Notes under the pieces: generated by a model
Databases searched by the model: none
The model's input: only the letters and a program-made list of their open reading frames with translations
Told to the model about the DNA's origin: nothing
Shown here: piece after piece, positions 46,310 to 55,089 of the stretch
Layout of the letters: each line of letters starts with the position of its first letter
How positions within the stretch are numbered: position 1 is the first letter of the stretch
Position numbers and translations under genes: made by a program
NCBI GenBank assembly: GCA_022813625.1
Contig: JAKLMB010000041.1
Span: forward strand, 62,001-126,000
Source: Aaosphaeria pasadenensis
Lineage: Eukaryota; Ascomycota; Dothideomycetes; Pleosporales
Direction of reading: 5' to 3'
DNA: 64,000 nt

Positions 46310-47080
46310 CTACTTCTGACAAATCCATACTATGCCCAGAGATATCGACAGGAGGTTCGAGGAGGTCGAGGCCAAGCAGAGCTTCACTGCCTACGGGGTC
46401 GAAAGACGTCGCTTACTTAGAGTTTGTGTTAGCCATGCATAGCTATAGTTAATGTAAGGTTAGAGATGTTCAAGCACACAGTGCATCTTCTCATGTATAG
46501 ACTGGTCTCACCAAGGGCCTGGTCGCTGCATTAACATGCGGGATCTACTGGGGACGACCGGACGGATGAAACAGAGTAGTTCGCTCAGAGGAGAGGCACT
46601 GAATCTACAATTAACATCCATTTTCTAATATTAGAGCGTGACCCAATGGTGAGGTTATTTTGAAATACCAAAAAGACATGCTTCATGCAGGGATGCAGTA
46701 TTGTTTACCCTCTCGTGTTTATGATCATAATGACTGGACAACAATGAGTGGAACTTCGCATCATCATCTACATGGACTAAGGGTTCCTGGGAACGTTGGG
46801 TTCTCAGCTCGTTGCAGCCTTGCGCATAAACATAAACATCGTTGGAGCTCAAGGCACCAAAGATGGAGGACTAGGTACAGGATCGGGCTATGATTGGCTT
46901 GCGTCACCATTGCTAGGTGACCAATCAACGCCTTATGTGTGCTTGTGAACTACAGAATGATATAGCGGCATCAACGTCTATTAGTATATGAAGTTGACTT
47001 ATATATAACTATTGAGAACACGCTTCTAAGAATCCATCTTCCAGCTTCACTTCAACTCACACAAGAACCTCAATTTCACA
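46310..47080. other. Intergenic region with the right copy of the dispersed repeat
   Basis: There is no gene here. A TATATATA element near 47001 and a pyrimidine/A-rich leader precede the next ATG at 47081. Confidence 0.45.
46612..46779 (+). repeat. Dispersed direct repeat, copy right of the isocyanide gene set
   Basis: This copy matches 27636-27811 in the same orientation, with small indels. The left flank (46571-46640) also matches 18287-18352. It starts about 300 bp after the stop codon of the DJ-1 gene. With the left copy it brackets the seven-gene set. Confidence 0.6.
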
Positions 47081-47478
47081 ATGTTTGCCACAACCCTTTC
47101 CAAGCGCCTCCGTCTCCCCGCCATGCTCAACGCACTCTCAAATCTATCTTTAACCTCCCGTCCACGCTTGTCCAGCCTCCTTGAAGCTAGACCACAAACT
47201 GGAAACGTGCACACCACCCGATCTATGGGCTACATGTACTCACGCATCTCGCCCTTCCGGCACCGATACTGCTTCTGCGATTGTCTGGCACGCTGTTACG
47301 AAGTCACGAAACCGGGGCCATCTTTCGGCAAGAAATGTAAGTAGTTGAACTGAATACAATGCAGAATCGGCAAATTGATGTTGTGACAGTTTTCAGGTGC
47401 CCGAATCCAGTCGGAAAGCAGTGTGGATTCTTTCTTTGGGGCGATCATGAGGCGATCATGAGAGGGTGGTTGAAATGA
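47081..47478 (+). CDS. Small GRF-type zinc-finger protein with mitochondrial-like leader
   Basis: This is a 114-residue protein from two exons, 47081..47336 and 47390..47478 (53-nt intron with GTAAGT). Residues 1-50 are basic, Ser/Leu-rich and free of acids up to residue 35, like a mitochondrial presequence ending TRSMGY. The rest is a complete GRF zinc finger: CFCDCLARCYEVTKPGPSFG, then KKFFRCPNPVGKQCGFFLWGD. Such fingers bind single-stranded nucleic acid in topoisomerase III, Apn2/Ape2 and NEIL3-type proteins. A free-standing copy with an organelle-type leader is unusual. An 11-bp tandem duplication (47440..47461) lies at its 3' end and alters the last residues. The splice rebuilds the finger exactly, which is strong support. 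The function is unknown. Confidence 0.7.
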
Positions 47479-48377
47479 GCTTTGGCTAGCGCATTGGGTG
47501 GAATAGTCAGGTCATCACATTCCGCTGAGCGGAGCTGATACAGTTCATATGATTTCGTCACCGGAACTTGAGATAAGAAAGAGCATTGAATTCACTATTG
47601 AAACTCCATGAACTACCATAATTGTTGGTCTTTTTCATTTTCGTCTCCAGTACCTTGAATGTGCCTATATGCCATTGTTCCAATGTCCTAATCAGACCGA
47701 AGAGTTTGATTCCTTTCCGTTTGACCGAAATGTTCCTCCACGAGATGTTCGGCGTTGTCGTTGGTTGATGTGAAGGTCGATCCTGCTTCACGTAACCAAG
47801 AGTAATTGCTGACTAGCCCAATCACTAGCCCAATCCAGTGATACTTCACTCCTGTATGCCGCCCATTGTAGATGCTGCAGAGATGGGTGATTGGGCTTCC
47901 AAGTTTGGCTGCTCCGTAGAGAGCTCTTGAGAGATGCTGGAGGCTTGGACACTCGAGGAACATTTTTGCGAGAAGTCTGATGCGAATACTAATCTTAACC
48001 AAATGAGAGAGGTGGATAAGTCTTGTCACATAGAAAAGCACTTGGGAAGGTGGAATGACGAGGCGTCAGATGACTGAATGGACACTGAATACCTCGAGTG
48101 TATCCAACAACAAGAACTAGTAGTTATGCTATAAGTATTCATGCAATGACAACTTTGGAGTCTCTGTGCCTCTATTGTCCGAAATTAACCCTGTAATTAC
48201 TGCAATCTCGCGTGGTGACTCTGGCCGAATGCAAATGTATGCAGTACATCGATGTAGAACGTTGGACCAAAGCCTACATGAGATAATCCTTGGAGTAATG
48301 ATGACATATTTATATCGCTCAGGTAATATATTGAGAGATACACGGTGGATTTTTCCTTGTAGAATGCAGAAGAGTCG
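47479..48377. other. Intergenic with a possible minus-strand gene fragment
   Basis: A 117-codon minus-strand frame at 47688-48041 (LAKMFLECPSLQHLSRALYG) has a protein-like look, suggesting a fragment of a leucine-rich or F-box-type hypothetical gene. I found no start, motif or splice to support it, so it is not called. Confidence 0.3.
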
Positions 48378-48681
48378 TTAGTCACGATTGGTGGTGCATC
48401 TGGGCTTGACTACTTGAATCGCGTAGTGGAATGGCCTTGTGAATTCTGCCTGTTCTTCAGCTGTCATGTCCCCGAATTCTATTATTTCCCTGGTCCATGT
48501 GTTCGTCTCATTGGGTATTGTGGAATCATTCTCGTGATCAACGGTATTTTCCACTGTTTCGGCTGCAGGGCTTTCGAGATTGGTGTCAATGACCCCATTT
48601 GGCGTGATTGTTGGGTTTGTCCTTTCATCCATCATTTTATCTCGGTCTGTCTCGGCGACAGCTTGAACATCGGCATTGATG

Positions 48682-49431
48682 TTACTGGCCGTGTTGGACG
48701 GGGTTGTTGTGGTGTTTGCCTCGTCTTTTTCCGGGAGTCCTGCCAGAGTGGGCTGTTGCGGTCCTTATTTTTGCAAGTAGTTCTTCCAAATCCTGTTAAA
48801 GTCAGTATCAGAATCTGGGCTGCCGAGGATATACAAAACATACGGGTAGTCAAAAAATTGACTGTACTTGCGCTTCTGGTGACTTGTCCTTTTCTACCCT
48901 GTGTATCAGGGAGAAGAGTACGTGCGGATGTACTGCCGATTTCAAACTAAACTCCTTTTCCAGAGCAGATGCGATCCCACCCAGTTCCTGCATTGGATTC
49001 TTGGATGGAATTTTCAAATAGTTGATTATCTGCTGCACAATCTCGCATACTGGGTTGTCTGCTTTGGCCTTCTTCTTGTTCTTCTCTGTCTCGACTGCCT
49101 CCTGTGCCTTGCGTTTGTGGGATTTCTCATCACTCATCGCTTTCTTCTTTGACTCGATCATCTCTTTAGTCTGTCCCGTCATGTCTGCCTTCCCTTTCGG
49201 AAAATTCTCAACACCCACTGGTGGCTCTTTATCCTTGTTGAAGGCGGGATTGGGCTCTCTCGAGACTGGGAAATTCATCCTGTATTCGAGTTCGGCAACA
49301 TGAGCTAGGATATCTAGACGAGTCATGCTAGGCTTCATCTGCGCTTCGATCGGCTCGCCGATTTGACCAATTTCAGACTGCAGTCTTTCATCTTCTTTGT
49401 CTCGACCAGAAGAGTTTGACTTGTCCGTCAT
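48682..49431 (-). CDS. Charged nuclear-type protein of unknown function
   Basis: I do not recognise this protein. Exons 49431..48868 and 48792..48682 give about 224 residues. It is highly charged and has a strong nuclear-localisation-like run (KSHKRKAQEAVETEKNKKKAK, about residues 105-125). A helical segment follows (IVQQIINYLKIPSKNP), and after the splice QDLEELLAKIRTATAH. Directly downstream in another frame (48378-48770) lies an equally protein-like acidic, Thr/Asn-rich sequence ending TRPFHYAIQVV. It would be joined to the gene by removing one base near 48765. The longer form may therefore be ancestral and this copy frameshifted. Codon and amino-acid choice are unlike the housekeeping genes nearby. 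Confidence 0.4.
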
Positions 49432-50275
49432 GCTGATGAGGAGCACAAGGTATACTGAGCCACCTCACACTGTATTAGCGCAAAAGAACACACCTTGACT
49501 GCCATTTGAGAGCATCATTGGATAACTTACAGCCAGAATGTGAGTGATTGCTGATGGGGAAAACGTGGAAAAGCTCCGAGAGATCGAGGCAATAGTGGTG
49601 CAGGTCAGAGTGAGAAGCACACGCAGGAACGTCGCACTGCCCAGTCGAATTGGCATACAAGCGGGGAATGTGTGTTGCATATTCTGAATGGTGCAGAAAG
49701 AAGTCGGAGTTTAGATGGAAAGATTTGTGGGGAGAGCCATTTATAGTCTGTATTCTGATGCGCCACGAGCAAGCGAAGGTGATCTTGTGTGCTCTCAGAC
49801 AGGCCAGTGAGCGGCTCAACGTCCTGAGTAGTCGGTGAGGCGATCCATATCGGTCATCAATTCTGACAATTAGCTAGTAGGGCGTCGCATGCTATATTAT
49901 GAGGGAATGGGCTTCTTCCCAAACTTGACGGGGATCTGATGCTCTGAAAAGTATCATTCACCTCCAGCGATGGCAATCTTGCAATTCCTAGAATCAAACA
50001 AAGAAGTCAAGGACAAAAATCACGAATCTATCAATGCCCATCTCCGATACCCTTTTATACCATACCATGGTGTGTGTGTTGTGACTTTACCTCCAACTTC
50101 ACGTATAGCATCACGTGCACTATCACGTGCACCATCACCTTCACCTACAATGCCATGAACATAAACAATCATTGCGTTGTAGCCTGGGACGGCGGTCCAA
50201 GCGCCGCTTTGCCGCTCAGGAATACAAAAGGACAGGCTACCCCATCACCAACGCTCCATCCCTCATCATCACCGA
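49432..50275. other. Intergenic with a 12-bp tandem CACGTG repeat
   Basis: No gene is supported here. The right end carries three 12-bp tandem units (listed separately) ahead of the coiled-coil gene. Confidence 0.4.
50110..50145 (+). repeat. Three 12-bp tandem units with two CACGTG boxes
   Basis: The units are ATCACGTGCACT (50110..50121), ATCACGTGCACC (50122..50133) and ATCACCTTCACC (50134..50145). The first two contain CACGTG. They lie about 130 bp before the ATG at 50276, so a role as a bHLH/bZIP-type site array is possible. Confidence 0.6.
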
Positions 50276-51082
50276 ATGCTGCACGAACAACCAGTCGACC
50301 AGGTGCAACACAATCTGTCAAACATGCATTCGCCAACTCATACCTCCGTTGGTCAAGTCAAAAGCTATGACACTGTTGAGGGCCCCACTGTCTCAGAACG
50401 CGAAGGTGTTGATCAACCTTCGGTATGTTACCTCATGATCTCCATCAATTTAACTGACTTTCTATAGTCTCCTGCCGAAGAGTTAGCATCTGGGCAGCCT
50501 CCACCCGAGGATACTACCGAGAAAGCAGAGATGCCCGACACGAAGACCAAGGAACTAGAGGCAACAATCCGACAAGAGGAAACAGTTCCTGCTCAGATCC
50601 CTGGAACGAAAGATCTGACGACCAATACGGATGATCATAGTCGCGAAATGGAACCAGAGGCAGTAACTGCTACCGAGGCGCCTATCAAGCCTGCTTCCTC
50701 ATCCGCATCGTCCTTGGTCTCTTCTCAGAACCAGACTTCGCCGCAATCGTGTGAGGAATGCGTCAACAATCAAGCCGAGACCAGCCACCTAAAACAGGAG
50801 ACCGTCAAAGCAGACCAAGAGATGGCCAGAGCAGATCAGGAAAAGGCTGAATTAGAGCAGGAGCTTGCTAGACTGCTCGAGAAGTCTGCCGAGGTAGACC
50901 AGGAGATCGCCAAATACGAACAAGAGAACGCTAAAATGACGCTGCTCACCAAGTTGAATCAAGACGTCGAGAGTGTGACCAAGGCAGTGGGCCGTCTCCA
51001 CCTGCAGGTCGTCAGGTTGAACCTCGAGGTTGAAAAGCTGAACGCAGACTCCATTGCCACCCGACAGAAGTTCACAAAGTGA
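50276..51082 (+). CDS. Coiled-coil protein of unknown function
   Basis: Exons 50276..50422 and 50468..51082 (45-nt intron) give 253 residues. The ATG at 50324 is another possible start. Residues 1-150 are Pro/Thr/Glu-rich and disordered. From about residue 155 to the end is a long heptad-like coil (QEKAELEQELARLLEKSAEV, then LNQDVESVTKAVGRLHLQVV). There is no signal peptide, catalytic motif or zinc site. Both splice sites are standard and the frame runs through. It sits in a 5-kb zone of small coiled-coil or decayed genes whose products I cannot place. Confidence 0.5.
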
Positions 51083-51372
51083 AAGGCAGATATCCCATGG
51101 TTGGCACCATTGGACCGGTATTACAAAACCACGGAGTTTGGCTTCATTTGACATGGAAAGGATGGCCAGAGACCTACGTAGAGACATGGCACCACAGTTA
51201 ACAGTCTAAATAAAGGCCATGAATCGATCAGGCTTCCACAGATTTAATTGATGTTAGGGTATTGAGTTCAAGTAAAGTGCAAGTTAAAAAATCTGCGACA
51301 CCTTCGTCGTTATCGTAGATCTCTTGGCCTATTTTGAGCCGCTGCTCTGAGATAGTCGACACGCGTGGGCAT

Positions 51373-51705
51373 CTTTAGTTGCCCTCGTCCTCCAACTTTG
51401 CGACCGCTTGAACCTGATCATCAAGCTCTACGTCGCCATAAGACCGTTCCTGTTCCTTGATTGCGGCAATTATGCTTGCCTGGTCGTGCTCTAGTTCGTG
51501 ATGTTGGACTGTGTAGTCTTGGTTCAGCCCCATGATGACTCTCTGGCTCTGAATCGAACAGGCATGTATGAACGAGCTCGCGGCGTTGCAACTGATTATC
51601 CTCGAGTATCCGTTTTGTCCGTTGGAGCAACAACTGAAGGCGATCATGCTCATAGTCGAGCTCCGCGATTCGTCGGTTGACTCGAGCCACAATGTCTTTA
51701 TCCAT
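51373..51705 (-). pseudogene. Small coiled-coil gene, frame-disrupted, copy 1 of 2
   Basis: From the ATG at 51705 a coiled coil reads MDKDIVARVNRRIAEL and onward to about 51590. A convincing continuation lies in another frame (MGLNQDYTVQ to QVQAVAKLEDEGN, stop at 51373..51375). Only a 31-nt intron, shorter than any other here, would join the two, so a frameshift is more likely. The sequence is clearly related to the copy at 52026-52286. Confidence 0.4.
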
Positions 51706-52025
51706 GTTGGGGGAGGAGGTGTGGGGGGTGTTGGTGCTATAGAGATTGCTCGATCACCATTTCTGGCTTATCTGGCTGCATCAATCTGCTGCTGCACCGG
51801 CCGGAACACACTAAGACTACTACATAACATGTTAAGGGAATTAATCATAGCGACAAGAAGAAAATTTTTGTATAGGTTTCAGCAGTAATTATAGATAATC
51901 CCAGTAGTATATATCGAGAGAATGTTCCCTAATAGTTCTTGCCAGGTTGAAATGGACAACAAAATCTCATTTGTTCTCAAACTGCCGTTCTAAATTATGG
52001 ACACATTCGATTTGCACTGGTGGGC

Positions 52026-52286
52026 ATCCTTTAGTCGCTCTCATCCTCCAGTTTCACAATACCTTGACCTTGACCTTGACCACCCAGATCTGTGGCGCTC
52101 TGAACCTGCCCCTGTTCCTTTATGGCGCCAACATTTGATTTCCACTCGTGTATGGTGAAGTATGCCTTTACTATTGATCTCTTCAGCTTCTTCTAGGGTG
52201 GGTTCGGGATTGTTTCGTCGTCGCTCCAATGCATCCAGCACTCTATTCACCTGATGGATTGTCGATAACGCTTCTTTGTCGACCGT
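52026..52286 (-). pseudogene. Small coiled-coil gene, decayed, copy 2 of 2
   Basis: This copy is related to that at 51373-51705. It starts VDKEAL..VNRVLDALERRR against MDKDIV..VNRRIAEL and ends GAIKEQGQVQSA..GIVKLEDESD against AAIKEQERSYGD..AVAKLEDEGN. The expected ATG is ACG or GTC here, and the two halves are in different frames. A short Gly-Gln run (GGQGQGQG) has been added near the end. Confidence 0.4.
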
Positions 52287-53211
52287 TTACTTGACTGTCG
52301 AGGCTACAAACTCCTCCTGTTTCATGTTCTTTTGAAACGGAGATGTGCCTCGCATGTAGACCATCAAATCGTCCCATTTGGATCTCGGGATTGCGTACAC
52401 AGAATTTACAGATTGCCCAGATAGATAGAAAGAGATCCCGTTTCCATTGCTGACTGTAGCGTTTGCCAAAATCGTAAAAACTGTCTCGGCCACTGCAGCC
52501 TGCTCAGGTTGCCAGATGAGGTACACGACGAATTGGTGGATGGCGAATCCCACATGCCCGATCGACAGGCAGACAGCCTTGAATAGGTTCATCATGTAGT
52601 TGGATGAACGATGCGGTCGATGAGCCTTCCAGATTGCGAGGTACATCCAACCTCAGTGAAGGCTGGATCGAGCCGTGCACTCACCTTGAACTGAGAATGA
52701 CAGTCTTTAGCTTGGGCATTCGAGTGGTCAAACCCTCCCAGAATTGTCGCGCGGATTCTGCTGTATCGTCCACTTCCTCGCTCTCATCCCCTGTGACGTC
52801 TTCGTCGCCGTTGTCGCTCCATCAAGAATCGCCTAATGTCATGTCTACCTCTTGACGCCAAACCCTCCAAAGTGAATACTCACCGTCCCTGAGGCTTGTA
52901 TCGAAATCGATCTCAGCCTGCCGAATGAACGGCTGCACCCTGGGATCGTGATCCCCAAAACCCGCGAGTCTACCCGCAAACACCCACCTCGGGCTTATGA
53001 GAACTCGGACATCCGGGTTTTTTCCCAGAATAGTCGACGGGCCTCATTGCGTATGGGCCCGGAAACGTGCGTGAGTTGGAATATTGTCGCTAAATCACGC
53101 CATCCCAAGATCATGTATTGTAGCTCTCGATGGAGGCTGACGCCCAGAAAGGGCTCTTCACATATTCCGCAAATGGAGGCGATAGGCTCGGTGGATGCTG
53201 TGGTCTGAAGA
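52287..53211 (-). pseudogene. Fungal hypothetical (F-box-family-like) gene with frameshifts
   Basis: The 5' half reads coherent protein: CGICEEPFLGVSL, MILGWRDLATIFQLTH, IRNEARRLFWEK. At a run of six T (53018..53023 on the plus strand) the frame breaks. With one more base it would continue NPDVRVLISPRWVFAGRL to FDTSLRDG. A normal intron then leads to DESEEVDDTAESARQFW and MPKLKTVILSS. The last part (52287-52646: SKWDDLMVYMRGTSPFQK, EEFVASTVK) is again in another frame. Layout and phrases (lone N-terminal motif, FWE, PKLKTVIL) resemble long fungal hypotheticals with F-box-like starts. No start codon is certain. It is probably a recent pseudogene. Confidence 0.4.
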
Positions 53212-55089
53212 TCCTAATTTATGGGATTCTTCTTCCATGCTTCCTGCGTCATCGATCGCATGACACAGGATGTCATGTTGTCAAATGTGTCGGAGATAGG
53301 AAAAGCAGTCCGATTTGTAAAGGAAATGAAGGCGGGATCTCTCGGCTTATCGCAAGATGTCGAGGGCTTGGTGTAGAGAAACTGCGAGGCAGATTCTCAG
53401 CCGTCCACAGTGAAATAAAAGATATGCATTTCGGTTTCAAGTGGAAATATTCAAACTTCAGAGGCTAGGTTTGCGTTTCGGAGGAGGCTTCGTTCGCTGT
53501 TGGTGCTTGGGCGGCTCGTTTGGCGTTTTGTAGTAGGAAACGTGTCGCTTTGTAGTAGTGAGAGGTCTGTTCGAGCGTGACTCTCACTTCTGTATTGATG
53601 TAGGGCGAGAGAACTGACGATGGCGAGGATAAAGCTAAGAGAAGGCCGACGAAGTATCAATAGAGGCGAGAGAAATAGATGATAAGATATAAGATCTGGG
53701 AAAAGGCAGAAAGATGAGGGTAAGGTTGAGGAGAGCCAAGTGAGGTAGATGTGTAGGACGGTTGTGGTGGAAGTGAGGTGGGTGAAGGTGAGGTGAGGCG
53801 AGGGTAGAAGTATAGGTAAGGAATATGTGTAGTATGAGAGATTGCGGTGAAGCGTCAGTAGACAGCAAACACATGAGCCCTGGTGTATTAACACATACTG
53901 CTTGTTTGATATCCCTCACTGCGTCATCGGATGCAGGTATGTATTTTATTTGGCTTAATGAATTAATCTATCTTGGTACTGGATAGCCCTATCGTGCATC
54001 TCTGTGCATTCTGTGAAGGTCCACTCCCCCAATATCCAAGAAAGCCAAAAGCCATCACCATTGAGGAACCCCGAAAGCCACTACCAGTAAATTGTTCAAG
54101 TAGCAGATTGGAAGTCGACGTCAAAGTACGGCAAGATTCCATTCCTAGGGTGTATGCTCTCATGATGCCGATAGCGGATTGACTGAATGTAATTTGCATC
54201 TTGATGTCCATTGCTAGAGTAACGTCGGTATGATAGCCATGCCTACATTTTGAATGATGTATTGCACCTACAGCATACTGACGGCTCACTCCGCTGTTTT
54301 GTACAAATGCCCCCGTCCGTGTACCTCACCCAGTCGAACATCACATGCCGAGTCTATTGGGCCAAAGCCTCAGGGGCCATTCAGAGTATATTGAGAGTCT
54401 TTCGATCGTCATCGAATCCAGGTATCTGTAGCCCGTTCAGCTCATTCAAGGGTTAACAAAGAGATGGTTCATGCCGTATCTGACACATGCTACCTGGAAT
54501 TATCGCTCGCATTACGACGGCCACCAATGTCAACAGCATTGTCGGCCACGGGCCGGAAAAGGGAGAGAGTATGAACTTGCACGAGCGCGTATCGTAGCCA
54601 TTAGACCCGGCGCATGTTTGTTTAGTCGCAGTGCTGTTTGTAAGCCATATGAGCCAGGATATGTAGTAATTGCAGCATGCCATGAAAGTCCGCTGGAAAC
54701 ACAGTGTTGAAGCCTACAGTCTATTCGCAGTCTTATTCAAAGCCATACCCTGCAGGTCATGATTCGACGAATAGCATCCATTTGCATGATGGCTGACACA
54801 ATTGTATGCGAGCCCCACCTTCCAGCTTGGGACGACTGTGTCACTGACCCTCCAAGACCAACTGTTGAACAAAATCATCTTTACTCTTACACACGAACCA
54901 CTCCACAAACCAACACCAGCTCGTTCAAATAATACCTACTCAATCGGAAACTTCCCTCAGAGTCGAAGAAAAGTGACTCCCATCGCTTCCAGTTCGACAG
55001 CATCAGGTCTACCTGCAGCTTCGTGTCTATCTTCAGCCTCGTGTCTATCGAAAGTCACTTCAAACTCGTCTTTCACGGATTTGATCGCC
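53212..55089. other. Intergenic with a purine-rich tract
   Basis: I see no supported gene here. On the plus strand 53630-53830 is a long purine-rich tract with repeated GGTGAGGTG-like steps. The minus-strand open frame across it is a low-complexity artefact. The interval ends with the leader of the HET gene. Confidence 0.4.

Noticed and set aside
47688..48041. 117-codon minus-strand frame with an LECPSLQHL phrase
   Set aside because: It is protein-like, but I found no start, splice or domain. It is mentioned only as a possible fragment.
53451..53919. Long minus-strand frames over 53.4-53.9 kb
   Set aside because: They lie on a pyrimidine-rich tract and encode Ser/Leu/Pro/Thr low-complexity sequence. 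They are composition artefacts.
54802..55089. N-terminal extension of the HET gene
   Set aside because: These residues have no HET-family character and are Ser/Thr-rich. Met55090 starts exactly at the conserved MWLLN type beginning.
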